Shown here: positions 34,090 through 45,826 of the stretch, piece after piece
Layout: every line of letters starts with the position of its first letter
Position numbering within the stretch: the first letter of the stretch is position 1
Origin: Hordeum vulgare subsp. vulgare
Lineage: Eukaryota > Streptophyta > Magnoliopsida > Poales > Poaceae
DNA: 64,000 bases
Assembly (NCBI RefSeq): GCF_904849725.1
Contig: NC_058522.1
Coordinates: 196,647,986-196,711,985 of the forward strand
Direction: 5' to 3'
Notes under the pieces: generated by a model
The model's database searches: none
The model's input: only the letters and a program-made list of their open reading frames with translations
Told to the model about the DNA's origin: nothing
Program-made: the position numbers and the translations under genes

Positions 34090-35005
34090 TGAACTTCACT
34101 TAGGAGAAGACAGGTTCGCGGCTAAGTCTCCGAGTGAAAAGATTGTCCTGCACTCGGAGTGTGTTTAACTTAGGCCACTGACTCGTGGCTAAGTCCCCGA
34201 ATGAGAGGGTTGCTCACCACTCGGAGTATGTTTTTTAGCTTAGGCGACTAATATGGATCTAAGCCTCTGAGTGTGAGGATTGCTCGCCACTCAGAAAGTT
34301 ATTATAAATTTAGGCGAAATCTTGTTCGCATCTAAGTCTCCGAGTGTGAGGATTGGTCACCACTTGGCGTACGTTTTATCTTAGGTGATTGATTCGCAGC
34401 TAGGTCTCCGAGTGAGATGATTGCTCGCCACTCGGATTAACTTTCGACTTAGGCAATTGATTCACAGCTAAGTCCCCGAGTTAGAGGATTGCTCGCCACT
34501 CGGAGTATGTTTTAACTTAGGCGATTGATTCGCAGGTAAGTCCTCGAGTGAAAGGATTGCTCGCCAATCAGAGTATGTTTTGACACTTAGGCCAACTATT
34601 GCTCGCAGCTAATCCCCCCGAGTGAGAGGATTGCTCACCACTCGGAGTAGATTTTAACTTAGGAGAATTATTCGCCTGTAAGCCTCCTAGTGAGAGGATT
34701 GCTCGCCACTCGGAGTATGCTTTAACTTACGCGATTGATTCATAGCTAAGTCCCTGAGTGAGAGGATTGCTCGCCACTTGGAGTATGTTTTGCACTTAGG
34801 CAAAATCTTGTTCACAGCTAAGCCCCCGAGTGAGAGGATTGCTCACCACTCGGATTAGATTTTAACTTAGGTGATTGATTCACATCTAAGCCTCCGAGTG
34901 AGAGGACTTCTCGCCACTCGGAGTATGTTGTGATACTTAGGCGAAATCTTGTTCGCACCTAAGCTCCCGAGTGAGAGGATTGCTCACCACTCGGAGTATT
35001 TCTGA
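34090..35005 (+). repeat. Tandem array, about 13 copies of a 70-bp unit, between integrase and aORF
   Basis: Each unit carries GCTAAGTCCCCGAGTGAGAG followed by GATTGCTCGCCACTCGGAGT and an ACTTAGGCGATTGATTCGC-like part. I count about 13 degenerate units. They lie in the non-coding region between the integrase C-terminus and the aORF stop. Tat/Ogre-type elements are known to carry variable tandem repeats in this 3' region, some of which have given rise to satellites. Confidence 0.85.
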
Positions 35006-35105
35006 GTTTGAGATTGCACAATCAGAATCGGCAAAGACTACATGAGTCATAACTTTGATAAGAACATTGTCTAGTAAACTCTTATTAAATCGAATCACAC
35101 GGTCG

Positions 35106-36142
35106 TCAAGGGTAATATTGTCGCAACAAATCTGCATTCCATGCACTAGGACTGTCGATTCTCTTGTTGAGATTGAAGAGGTGGTCGGCTCCATTATTCA
35201 GCACCTTGGTAATGACGAAAGGTCCTTGCCATGAGGGGGCGAGCTTGTGTGGCCGTTGCTGATCCACTCGGAGCACCAGATCACTTTCGTGAAATGACCG
35301 ACTCCTAACATGTCTTGCATGAAAACGAAACAAATCTTGTTAGTAGGCTGTCGTCCTAATCAGAGCTAGTTCGCATTCTTCTTCTTGAAGGTCTATGCCA
35401 TCTTGTCGCGCGTGTTGAGCTTCAGCCTCAGAATAAAGTTCTACTCGGGGAGAATTGTGAAGGACGTCAATCGATAACACAGCTTCGGCCCCATAAACCA
35501 AGAAGAAAGGAATGTGTCCAATCGACCGATTGGGTATCGTCTTCAAGCCCCACAGAACTGATGGTAGTTCAGTAACCCAAGCTCCGGCTGCATGTTCCAA
35601 ATCTCGCATGAGTTGAGGCTTCAAACCTTGAAGGATAAGTCCATTCGCTTGCTCAGCTTGACCATTAGTTTGGGGTGCGAGACCAACACATAATCAACCC
35701 GAGAGCCTTGGGCGGAGCAAAAGTATCTGAATTCTTCTGAATCAAATTTAGAACCATTGTCTCTGATAATAATGTGGGGTACTCCATATCGGAATGTTAT
35801 TTCCTTTATGAACTTGATAGAAGTGCGTGACTCCAGCTTTTTCATGGGTTTGGCTTCGATCCACTTGGTGAACCTGTCGACTGCCACAAGTAAATGAGTG
35901 AATCCACTCTGGCCTGTTCGGAGAGGACAAACCATATCCATACCAAACACAAAACACGGCCAGACGAGTGGAATAGTCTTCAAAGCAGACGCGGGTTTAT
36001 GTGACAAACTGGAGTAAAACTGGCATCCTTCGAAGCGATCCACAATTTCCTTGGCCATCACATTAGCACGTAGCTTGGTATGCTTTGGCAAAAATTGTCC
36101 GAGAGGCCGCATGATGACCACAGGTCCCCGAGAGGATTTCAT
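35106..36142 (-). pseudogene. pol: Gypsy integrase (Tat type)
   Basis: The minus strand from 36142 carries the upstream segment HTKLRANVMAKEIVDRF and FEGCQFYSSLSHKPA. The core follows with FGMDMVCPLRTGQSGFTHLL (first Asp), FTKWIEAKPMKKLESRT and IIIRDNGSKFDSEEF (second Asp). The expected third motif NGQAEQANGLILQG lies in a neighbouring frame near 35660-35620, so one base was lost or gained there and the catalytic Glu survives out of frame. The C-terminal part (35624-35106) has WVTELPSVLWGLKTIPNRS, VYGAEAVLSIDV and SWQGPFVITKVLNNG. Integrase inserts the element's cDNA. Broken by at least one frameshift and a stop near 35333. Confidence 0.85.
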
Positions 36143-36254
36143 CCAGAATCAAACGACCTTCTTCAGGAGTGATGCACCACTGAGCTACACTAGTCACACT
36201 TTCTCTGAAAAGTTGTCCATTTATTACGGTAAGCGCCTAGGATCTGTGGACAAT

Positions 36255-37400
36255 CTATCGAGCTTGAACCTCATCTTCTGGGAGTCCTTGCCTCAGTTTA
36301 TATGAAGCGTATGGAACCGTCCAATCGTGCGTAATGACTAGAATCCCCATGACCAGATCAATAACTGCCAGAACATCAACCTCTGTTGGGTTGGAAGTGC
36401 TTATCGATTGTGGGGGCTCTTCAATGAATGGATCTTCTTGTACTGAAGGAGAATACAAGTGTTCTAGAAACACATTACTCTGTCCAGGTTTCCGGGTGGA
36501 TCCTATTTTGGCTAAGTCGTCAACTGCTTGATTCTTTAATCGGGGAATATGGCATTATTTCAAAACCTTCAAGCTTCTTCTCGAGCTTTCTTACTTCATT
36601 GCAATACCCGGTCATGGCACGGTTCGTGAGATCCCATTCTTTCATCACTTGATTGACCACCCAATCTGAGTCACCGTATACCGTGAGGCGACGGACGCTG
36701 AGTGAGATGGCCATACGTAGCCCGTAGAGGAGTGCCTCTTATTCAGCTTCATTATTGGAGGTATCAAAGTGAATCTGGAGTATGTAGCTGAGCTTGTCCT
36801 CTTTTGGAGATACCAAAACCGCGCTGGCACCAGACCTGTTCAACATTTTAGAAGCATCAAAGAACATGGTCTAGTGTGGCGAGTGAATTTCAGTGGGCTA
36901 TTGTTGTTCTACCGACTCGGCCATGAAATCAGCAAGCACTTGAGACATTATTGCCTTCTTTGCATCAAGTTTTATATCGAAGTATAAGAGTTCAATGGCC
37001 CATTTCTCCACTCAACCAGCCGCATCGCGGTTGTTGAGGATCTCACACAACGGAGCATCACTAACGTCTGAGACTAAATGATCGTGAAAGTAGTGTGCCA
37101 CCTTCTTTGTTGATACATATATGACATAGAGGAGCTTCTGATAATGGGGTTACCTTTGCTTCAAAGGAGTTGATACTTCATAAATATAGTATATTCGGCG
37201 ATGGACTTTGTAAGCTTTGCCCTCTTCTTCATGCTCAACAGTTAGAACGGTGCTAACAACTTGATTTATAGTTGCGATGTATAAGAGCAGGGGTTCTTTG
37301 CTATGCAGAGCAGCAAGCACTGGTTGGGTGGAAAGCAGGGCTTTTAGCTCGACAAATACAGCTTCTACCTCGTTAGGTCACTCAAACACATCTGACTTCT
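36255..37400 (-). pseudogene. pol: RNase H region of the Tat element
   Basis: The minus strand contains SVRRLTVYGDSDWVVNQVMK and GYCNEVRKLEKKLEGFE (36714-36520), which fit the archaeal-type second RNase H domain found in Tat-lineage Pol. Upstream, degenerate text around 37400-36900 resembles the first RNase H and connection. Downstream (36473-36255) is a low-similarity linker. RNase H removes the RNA template during reverse transcription. Stops occur in every frame. Confidence 0.65.
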
Positions 37401-37536
37401 TCATGAGTCGGTATAAAGGCAATGCCTTCTCACCGAGGCGAGAAATAAACCGACTTAGCGCTGCCAGGCAGCTTGTGAGCCTCTAGACATCATGCACATG
37501 CACATGGCTTTTCATTTAGACGATGGTGCCGGTCTT

Positions 37537-38200
37537 CTAGGGATTGATGTCGATCCCACGTTCGGAAATGGGGAAACCGAGTAATTTGCCGCTAGGACCT
37601 CCAAAAGTGCACTTAGCTAGATTCAACTTGATATCATATTTTCTAAGATTGGCGAATATTTTCGCCAAGTTAGTCAGCAGCTCGAAACCTTTGCGAGACA
37701 TGACTATGATATCATCCATATAGGCTTCAACATTTCGACTGATTTGATCAAGCAGGCACTTCTGAATCATACGCATGAAAGTGGCGCCAACATTTTTCAA
37801 ACCGAAAGCCATGGTGATATAGAAGAAACACCCGAAAGGGGTGATGAAGGCCGTTTTTATTTCATCTGGACCAAACAAACGGATTTGATGGTTACCATAG
37901 TATGCATCATGAAAAGATAAACGCTCACACCCCGCAATCGATTGAACAATTTGATCAATGTAGGGGAGTGGAAAGTGATCTTTCGGGCAGACCTTATTGA
38001 TATTCTTGAAATCGATACACATACGAAGATACTTGTCCTTCTTGGGTACCATGACAACATTTGCGAGCCACTCGGAGTGGTAAACTTCGTGTATGAACTT
38101 TGCCTCCAATATTCGAGCCACCTCCTTGCCTATTCATTTCGTTTTCTCTGTTGCGGACTGACGCAAATCCTCTTTGACATGCTTAGCCTTTGGATCCACT
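37537..38200 (-). pseudogene. pol: Gypsy reverse transcriptase (Tat type)
   Basis: The minus-strand frame (38121-37537) is the best-preserved pol part. It shows EAKFIHEVYHSEWLANVVMV, KYLRMCIDFKNINKVCPKDH, LPYIDQIVQSIAGCE, KTAFITPFGCFFYITMAFGL, VGATFMRMIQKCLLDQ and the catalytic YMDDIIVMSRKG, then LNLAKCTFGG and the LLGFPISERGIDINP segment. The triplet around MCIDF and the Y-x-DD box are intact. The first RT blocks before 38121 are in another frame. The VCPKD and SERGI motifs are typical of the Tat lineage. Confidence 0.9.
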
Positions 38201-38527
38201 CTCAGTCGGTGGTCATCCAGTTCCCTAGGCACACCCTGCATGCCAGTAGGCTTCCATGGAAAGACGTCCGACTTGTCACGGAGGAACTGGAGGAGCTCAG
38301 CTTCCTATTTGCTATCGAGTTTTGTCGAGATGCCGGTCGAGATAGCATCAGGATCTATCGGGTGGATGTTCACTTTTTTGACTTCACCTGCCACCTGAAA
38401 AACAGTCTCGGAAGCGGGCTTCTTAGAGCGCATTAGGTCGGCATGATCAGTGGTCTTCCGGTATTCCTCCAACTCAACCACGGCCATCTGTTGATCAGCG
38501 ATCTTGGAGCGTTGTTGCAAGCACTCT

Positions 38528-39001
38528 TCAGCTCTCTGGTTGACTGCGATGACGCCCTTGGTCCCTCGCATCTTCATCTTGAGACACACGTAACATGGGC
38601 GTGCCATGAAACGTGCATAAGATGGGCGTGCCATGAAAGTCCACAACTTTGAACGTTAGCATCTCCTTGTGAAAGTTCTCATGTGTGCCGAATACCACAT
38701 GTAGCGAAATCTGGCCGAGTGACCTATCCTTTTTCCTAGGGATGACCCCATGGAACTGCATATTTCTTTCACTCAGTCGGGAGATCGGAATGCCCATTCC
38801 CTTAAGGGTATCTATATACAGAATATTCAAACCACACCCTCCATCCATCAAACCCTTGTGAAGACGAACGCCTCCCACAACTGGGTCTACCACCAAAGCT
38901 TGTCGCCGATGGGTAGCGACGTGAGCAGGGTGAACCGATTGATCAAACGTTATGGGAGTCTGAGACAACTTGAGGTATGATCGGGTGGTCGAAACTGCCA
39001 T
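38528..39001 (-). pseudogene. pol: Gypsy protease (Tat type)
   Basis: The minus strand reads LKLSQTPITFDQSVHPAHVA, ALVVDPVVGGVRLHKGLMD then the active site MDGGCGLNILYIDTLK, followed by GVIPRKKDRSLGQISLHVVF and ENFHKEMLTFKVVDF. The DGG-GLN motif is the usual retrotransposon aspartic protease signature with Cys in place of Ser. A 27-bp tandem duplication near 38600-38635 repeats FHGTP, and the frame after it reads RVSQDEDARDQGRHRSQ instead of the expected LKLKMRG-like text, so the C-terminus is shifted. Confidence 0.82.
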
Positions 39002-39209
39002 GTTGACCTCTCTGTTAATGACCTTCGGTCAACTTTTCCTCTCTACATCAGCAAAAATCATCAGAGTGTCATTGGCCTTCGGGAAATTATCTTTATCTTC
39101 TACATCCTCCTTCTCAGGAGTCTTCTCACTCGACGAATTCTCTTTGAAATGTTGGATCAAAAGTCTCCACTGACGAGTAGTGTGTATGGGCAATATCAGG
39201 TTGCCATCT

Positions 39210-40137
39210 TCATCTTTCTTTGTTAGGATTGCACATGGTAAATCCAGGACATCTGATTAATTCTTCAAGTTTTTGGGAGGAAATTGCCTTTGGGATTTCC
39301 ATTGAACTTTCCTTGTGCCGCCAGGGTGGCCGCTTCTGCCGAAGCGGAACCATCAGCCTTGCACTTCTGTTTCTTATTGGAATTACCACCAACATCATTA
39401 TCGACTGCTTTTCCTTTACCGCCGGGGAGGCGGTCTTCTTCTTCGCCATTGGTGTATCGGGCAGCAATCTCCATCATCTTGCTGATGGACATGTCACTTG
39501 TCCGACCAAACTGCAGATATAATTATGTGTATCTGACACCAACCTTGAAGGCGCAGACTGCATGGTGCTCATATACTTCTTCCATCGTGTGATAAAGGGT
39601 GGTCAAACACTGGATATAATCTCTCAAGGACTCACCCAGCTTTTGCATGCAATGCCACAACTCGGTCAAACCAAGAGGGCACTTGCAGGTGCCCTCGAAT
39701 GTTTTGATGAACACTCAGAAGAGTACCAGGTCAAACCAGCAATAGATGATGGAAGGAGCCAACTGATTCGGCCACGCCCTGGCCGAACCATCAACCATCA
39801 GAGACAAATGCTTCATGGCCACATTGTCTTTACCTCCGCCAATCTGCACTACCACTCGGTAACCATCGAGCCATGTTTCAGGCTTAGATTCTCTTGTAAA
39901 CAAACTTATTCCAGCCGCCAACCTGAATTTGCGGGGAATTTCAGCAAAACGAATTACTCTACTGAAACACTCGGGACGGTCTTGGTCAAAACCATCTCTG
40001 TGAGATCTGCCCCTGTCAATCCACCTCTGCGCGAGTACATTCCTCGCATCAAATCCAAGACTCCTCTCATCACCCAACGGGCGTCTATCATCGTAGTTTC
40101 GAGACACATACGAACCACTCCACAGGAGAGAATTCAC
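39210..40137 (-). pseudogene. gag: Gypsy gag (Tat type)
   Basis: The frame 40137-39715 ends in the capsid-like block with KPETWLDGYRVVVQIGG, NVAMKHLSLMVDGSARAWPN and QLAPSIIYCW. After a frameshift 39714-39523 continues FEGTCKCPLGLTELWHCMQK, ESLRDYIQCLTTLYHT and AVCAFKVGVRYT. A third frame (39492-39265) gives MSISKMMEIAARYTNGEEED and a Lys-rich tail. The C-terminal part is repeated in an alternative frame at 39467-39210. Gag packages the RNA. Three frames in order show at least two indels. Confidence 0.85.
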
Positions 40138-40639
40138 CCAACAGCGGTCATCACGGTGGTAACGAGGAGCAGACTGATTTCGCCTTTGTGACGCTGAGGT
40201 GACCCTAGACCATAAATTGAATGAACTGTATCTACTGCGGGTGAATTACTGTGCAATCTATGGAGTGACTGTGATACAACTCAATTTTGATGCCGCGCTG
40301 CTTGAAGAAATGTATGAATCTGCTATAAGCCTCTGCCAGCCCCTGAGTTTGACGGCTAAATAGAATCTGCTATCTTAGCGGCAGATACAACACTTAGAAC
40401 CGGAGTACGAAATACCTTGACGTAGTTGTGTGGTCCACTCGGAAACAGCTGCTGGTGACGTCGACTAGAAACTGGAGGACGTTGGCGGGCGTGTCCACTC
40501 GACGGTTATCCAGCCTCGCGTCCGGCACGACCGAACCCAGGAGGGATCTCCATAGAACCCGCCATGAAGACCTCCACTGCAGGATCGTAGCTCTCGCACT
40601 CGTAAGGGACATCAGATTGACCTGACGCCGAGTCAAACA

Positions 40640-40945
40640 CGTCGCGAAGTGATTTGGCGTGCTCGATTGTTGCAATCTACGGCTCGATTGCTGGAGTCGC
40701 GAGCGGCCGAATCGCTTGTGGAGACGAGCAACAGGGCGAACAGTCGACACTGGGGTCTATGGTTGACGAAGGAGAACGCTGCAGGAACTTGCACGGAAGT
40801 GCATTGCCCCGCCGATCGGGAGTGCCTCAACGTCGAGAGGCACCTCTTGAAACCATGCCGAGTCGTGGGCAACGAAGGCGAGTTTGTCGAGACGGATCTC
40901 GTAACCCAACAATGAATCGCCGTTGGAAGACATGACGAAGAATGA
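40640..40945 (-). pseudogene. N-terminal leader ORF of the Tat element
   Basis: The minus strand from 40936 reads MSSNGDSLLGYEIRLDKLAF, AHDSAWFQEVPLDVEALPIG and HFRASSCSVLLRQP. I recognise this as a conserved N-terminal block that precedes Gag in related Triticeae elements, with no known domain. It is separated from the capsid-like block by about 500 bp of degenerate sequence (40640-40137). It could be the true start of the Gag polyprotein or a small upstream ORF. Confidence 0.55.
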
Positions 40946-40980
40946 AAATCGCAAACTTGCCGGAAGTCGCTTAGACGCCT

Positions 40981-40999
40981 GCCCCACGGTGGGCGCCAA
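40981..40999 (-). other. Primer-binding site of the Tat element
   Basis: On the minus strand TTGGCGCCCACCGTGGGGC follows the LTR by one base (LTR end at 41001). This TGGCGCCCACCGTGGGG motif is the standard post-LTR sequence of this Gypsy group. Confidence 0.75.
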
Positions 41000-41000
41000 C

Positions 41001-41569
41001 TATCGTGGGAATGAACCTGACAGTAGATCTGAGGGGTATGAAAGGAGAGGGTAGAGTCCAAGCTACGGCAAGCTTGTACACCCGATGTATGAGGTAAGGG
41101 CCTTCTCGTGGAGGTAACAGCCCTACGTCTCAGTGCTCATGAGCTCTTGTTGTGTGTTGTGTGTGTTATAGGGGGTGCGAACCCTTGTGCCAGAGGGGAG
41201 GGGTGGCTTATATAGTGCGCTACCCCTCATCAAGGCCCAGGCAACCAGGGTTCGAGTAATGAAGACAAATGTCTGCGTTATTGATAACGTACTTAATAAA
41301 TGTTACTTATGATGACCACCCGAATGCCTGCTCTTTGGCCTTCCTCGAGTGACTTCTGAACTTCTGCGGTCGACTGGCTTCATATTATTCCAAGTGGAGT
41401 CTTCGATCGAGTGGATACAGAGAAATCTCTGAGTGGATGCTCTACCGAGTGACTCATGGCGAGTCAGTCAGAATCTTCCTTGAAATCTTTAAGTCCTTAA
41501 TGTTGTGCTCTTGGGTAGGACATGTAGGTCAGGCCTATGACCCTACCCTCGGTAAATATCCCCATCACA
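41001..41569 (-). repeat. 5' LTR of the Tat element, about 569 bp
   Basis: On the minus strand it starts TGTGATGGGGATATTTACC (41569) and ends CATTCCCACGATA (41001). The final TA replaces the expected CA. A TATA box (CTATATAAG, about 41215-41207) is followed by a CT-rich leader and CACACACAACACAC. Its short length suits this Tat family. Confidence 0.75.
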
Positions 41570-41579
41570 ACTCTCGTCA

Positions 41580-41795
41580 ATATCATCTTTCATGAATCGA
41601 AGGTGATGAGTAGCCGGCTCATGAACCTTCTCTGGGATGATGTCTCAAAGGTGGAAGAGTGCCTTCCATGCAGCTCGATCGACAACTTACGTGAGTGTCT
41701 CCATGTGTGGTAGTTCTAAGAACAAACTCGTTGGGGGAGTCGTCTGCGTTCATGACCACATCAACATAGTACTCCTTTGTGGTGGCATCGACCGA
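41580..41795 (-). pseudogene. Orphan coding-like stretch between two elements
   Basis: On the minus strand 41795-41640 is open, reading EYYVDVVMNADDSPNEFVLR and TTTHGDTH. One frameshift later it continues AAWKALFHL, then IIPEKVHEPATHHLRFM to about 41580. The two frames together look like about 70 residues of one protein. I do not recognise a named family, although similar short proteins appear to recur in Triticeae transposon-rich DNA. It belongs to neither the Tat LTR on one side nor the Tekay leader on the other. Confidence 0.35.
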
Positions 41796-42068
41796 GTGCT
41801 CGTGGTAGAGTAAAGAGGGTGATTGGCGAAACTGTCACTTCTCCAAGCTATCCTGAAGGAGTAGGGGAAAGCCGGATGCTGGGAGGTCTTCGGGTACGAC
41901 GACCATCTACAAGGTTTAAGGAGAGGGGTGTCAGTAAAAGTTTTAAAGTAGAGTGGAAGAGGTTAGAAGTGCGGAAATTCCTAAGTATGGATACTGGGTA
42001 TAGTTTTTGAAAGTGGTTTATCCTAACTAAAGTACATGCTAAATAAGGCTTCCAATAGTCAACCTAGA

Positions 42069-42078
42069 TCTGATACCA
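42069..42078 (-). other. Primer-binding site of the Tekay-like element
   Basis: The minus strand reads GAGCTGGTATCAGATC right after the LTR end CCCACA. TGGTATCAGA is the tRNA-Met type primer motif used by plant chromoviruses; the flanking GAGC shows some divergence. Confidence 0.6.
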
Positions 42079-44919
42079 GCTCTGTGGGAACCCGTACTCA
42101 TAAGTCGTGGTCACTGAATGCATGCCTACAATGAACCCAAAGACCAATGCTCACTGAACACGCAAAAGATAAATAATTGAGTCTTACATCCATACATACC
42201 ATTTGATACAAATAAAAAACATCAAGGTCAAGTCTTACATAGACAAAGCCATGAAGGACAAACACCAAACACAAACTAGAAGCATAAATCTTAAACCAAA
42301 GTATGAACCCATGCCATCTTCCTTAACCTACATGCATTCTATCTCGGAAGTATCCTAGTTCGTAGGTTCGTCTCCATCAAACTCTTCATCAAACTCATGA
42401 TTTTCCATGCCAATGAAAAAACCAGTGGCATGCCAATGAGTACTTTGAATATTGTGGAACAATGTAATAATGATGCATGATATAACAATAAGTAGGTAAG
42501 TTGTAGAAAGCTAGCATTAAGTGCAATGACATGGCCAATTATATAACCCATGTTATGGAACAAGGTAATAATGATGCATTATATAGAAATAAGTAGGTAA
42601 GTTACGAAAAGGTAGTTTTAAGTGAAGTGACATGGTCAACATCATATGAAGGCATGCACCATGAGCTAACCGACATCCTTATGAACAAGTCAGAGATATC
42701 AACATAAACAGGGCGGACATCTAATGTTTTGTCATCACACCAAGTCATCCGAAATGGATCAAATATCATCTTTCTCACATCACACAAACACAATTTTTGT
42801 AACAATGGACGTAGCCCAAGAATGGTCATCCAACTATCCTTGACTGTGGACACGGCTATTCGAATAGTTTTACACTCTTTAGAGGTTGCACACTTTACCC
42901 ACAAGACTCAGGAAACTTCCGTGTCAATCCATGGCTCGTGGTTTTTTCCATACCTGGAGTAAATGCCTGACTAATGCCTTTACCATGACCATACTAACAA
43001 AGAGTCCACTCGTTGGTGCCATCTCTCATGGTGCGCATCACCAGTATCATCCACGAGGGCACGCAACAGTGTGCCCGGTGTTTGTAAAAGCAACCCATGG
43101 TGGTCCTTTCTTGGCCCGACCCCGTCTTGAGAGTCACCATGTCACTCCCGCCACTAGTAATGCGGGCCTTCTACTAGTACCAACCATAGTAATCAACAAA
43201 GCCCCGTCCCATCAGGGGTAACGTGGTCGTACATGTATGTTTGGAGTAATGGTTGCACCTTAAACCAATCCGTTCATGAATACATCACACTCACTTGCCT
43301 CGGTACACCACTTCTTTCTCAAGTGGTCACCTAGATCAATATCATCCCCCTCGGGCATTAGGGGCACCTGACGGGGTTGTGGAAAAGTCTTTAAAATCAA
43401 TTCCTTTTTCCAACACCATGCATATTCCCATCCCATTTATGTAGCAACTACTAGTATCATCCTAACTACTTCCCAGCCGCACAACCCTCATAGGATGGTA
43501 GGGTCATGCTTAGTGCAAGTATCAAAGAGGAAATATCGGTGGTCACTGAGTCAACATGATTCTGATACATTGAATTAAAGTGCCTTATGACATGCATAAA
43601 ATGGTTTCAAGTGATGGTCAAGGGGCTGCTTGCGTGGCTCAACAAAGTCTCCGGGGTCTTCAAAGTCTTCTGGTCCAAGCTTTTTGTCAACAACACAAAC
43701 TATTCATAAGAAAATGGAGGGCAAAAATAAGACCACGACAATAATAGGGACAATAACAGGGAAAATGTCATCCTATTTTTGTAAAATACTAGGGTAGTTA
43801 TTAGCATTGTGAAAATGATTAGGTTTTAGTTTTGATGTGTAAAAATTGGTGAAAAGTATTTTAACACAGAGTTAAAATTCTTTAAACAAGGTTTTTAAAT
43901 AAAATAGTATCTACAGGTTTTTCCAAAAATTGCACAAGTGGCATAATCAAATAGGTGGTATTATTACAAGATTTTACAAATTGGAATTTTCATATTAGGA
44001 CAAACATTTCAGCTACAAGAAATTGTCGAGCTCAAATAAGAAATGAGAAGAAGAAAATCCACTCTGCCTTTGGGCTAGAAGCGGCTGACCGAGCCGGCCT
44101 TGTGAGCGAAGCCAGCCTAGGCGGGTTAGGCGCACACACCCACGAGGGTTTAAACCTGACACGCTAGGACCAGCCATCAGTGACAGAGAGGGGAGGCGAG
44201 GGAGAGGTGAGGATGATAGGTGGCCCCCACCTGTCATCTTCAACCTTGAGATAGACAGGGTGGTGAGCTTACCAACGATGGTAGAGGACACGACGAGGGT
44301 AGCCAGCGATGGGAATGAACTCACGGGCGAGTCACCGTTCGAGTGGAGGTGGATCTGGTCGGAGAGGGGGGCTAGTTTGACGGCGACGAGATCCCACGAC
44401 GGAGGTGCTTTGCGATGTGCTCGCCGGGTCCGTGTGGAGTGGAAAACAATGCGAGGAGGAGGGGGAAATGCATCAGTGGGATGAGTGGAGTCGAGCGGCA
44501 GGTAGAAGAAACGGAGCCCAAGGGTCCCTCTACCTTGAGATGGACGACAGCACGAGGCGGCGGAGCTCCGGGTTCATCTCGATCTCAGGAAGCTTAGGAG
44601 GGGAAACAATGGCACTATTGCTCCATTAGGAGGTGGATAAGGAGAACAGATGGGAAGAGAGGGCTCGGGAAGACTTTCAATAGCTAGGGCATGGGCTCAC
44701 CATGGACCCATGCACCGGAGAGGTCGTAGATGAGGTTTTGTGTCACAGGAGAGAGCCAACCTCCTCGGGGGCGTTCGTGAGGCTGGTCTATGACCTTGGG
44801 AGAGAAGAGAGCAAGTGGGAGGGTTGCACGCGTGTCAGGTCACACATTGGCTGGTTAGGGCCACTACTGGAATCAGAGATTTTTCCATCTGCTGCTTCTT
44901 TCCCGTCTGCTGGCTGATG

Positions 44920-45540
44920 ACAATGCCCTCTTTGCCATGAGCTACCAAAAACAAGACGACAAAGAGCAGACTGATGGCAAAGATACTCTTTGCCATAAGT
45001 CTACTCTTTGTCGTGTACCAGCTGACGGCAAAGAGCATTCAGGCAGATGGCAAAGAGCACGGGGCGGCCCACCCCGCACCGCCTCTTTCCCCCTAACGGC
45101 CTCTTTCTTGGCCGTCTGCCTTGCACCTCTTTGCAGTCAGGGGGCAGACGACAAAGAGGTACATGCCATAACGGTCGTCGCCCCCACCCCAGACCACTCT
45201 CTCCCCTAACAGTCGTCTCCCCCACCCCCACTCTCACTCCCCTCTCTCCCCGACGCCCACCGCGGCCACCCCCACGGCCACCGCCGTCGTTGCCCCACCT
45301 CCCCTATCCCGCGGCCGCCCCACCGCCATCGGCGCCCCGCCGCCCCAACGTGCTCACCGCCCCCGTCGCAACGGTCGCACCACAGCCTCCGTCGCGCCCG
45401 TCCTCCCCGCCGCCCCGGTGCCCCACCGCCCCCAACGCCCCATCGTCCCTGCCACCAGCCGCCCCGACGCCCCACCGACGACAACGCCCCAGCCACCCCC
45501 GCCGGTGAGTCCCCCCCTCCCCCCCCCACCTGCCGGCCGC
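44920..45540 (+). other. CACTA-1 subterminal repeats and GC-rich leader
   Basis: 44920-45180 holds several variants of GGCAAAGAG/CTCTTTGCC, likely binding sites for the element's own transposition protein. 45190-45540 is a dense CCGCC/CCCCACC tract that gives a 153-codon Pro-rich open frame; its composition and lack of any domain argue against a gene. Confidence 0.6.
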
Positions 45541-45826
45541 CCCTATTTTTATTTTGTCATTCCTTTTTTATTTTAAATTAGTTAGTATAGTTCTTTAGTT
45601 CATTAGGTTATTTAGCTATGTTTAGCTATAGATTGACTGATGAGTGCGGCTTCGGTTTACCTAATGTTTCAAACAAAAAATGTATTAACAAATGAGTGCG
45701 GCTACGGTTTAGTTTATTAGGTTAGTTAGATATGTTTAGCTATGGATTGACAAATGAGTGTGGCTTCCATTTTTCACCTCACATACACATGGATAGAAGG
45801 GAGTTCAATGAAAGCCACAAACAAGA

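Larger units (their letters stand above)
30170..41569 (-). mobile_element. Tat-lineage Gypsy element with gag-pol and aORF; left end missing
   Basis: On the minus strand from the right: 5' LTR (41569-41001), primer site (40999-40981), gag, protease, RT, RNase H and integrase down to 35106. A 70-bp tandem array (35005-34090) and a plus-strand aORF (33871-30170) follow. RT before integrase defines Gypsy; the antisense ORF near the 3' end points to the Tat/Retand group. A solo Athila LTR interrupts the aORF. The 3' LTR and the aORF start should lie beyond the Tekay-like LTR at 25966-30169 but are not found. Confidence 0.85.

Noticed and set aside
34090..35005. CRISPR-like regularly spaced repeats
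   Set aside because: Units are contiguous and degenerate over their full length with no unique spacers, and all surrounding sequence is plant retrotransposon.
39562..40191. 209-codon plus-strand open frame
   Set aside because: Exactly opposite to the recognisable gag capsid block on the minus strand; no domain of its own.
45047..45508. 153-codon Pro-rich open frame in CACTA-1
   Set aside because: Made entirely of a CCGCC/CCCCACC low-complexity tract in the element leader; the opposite strand is equally open.
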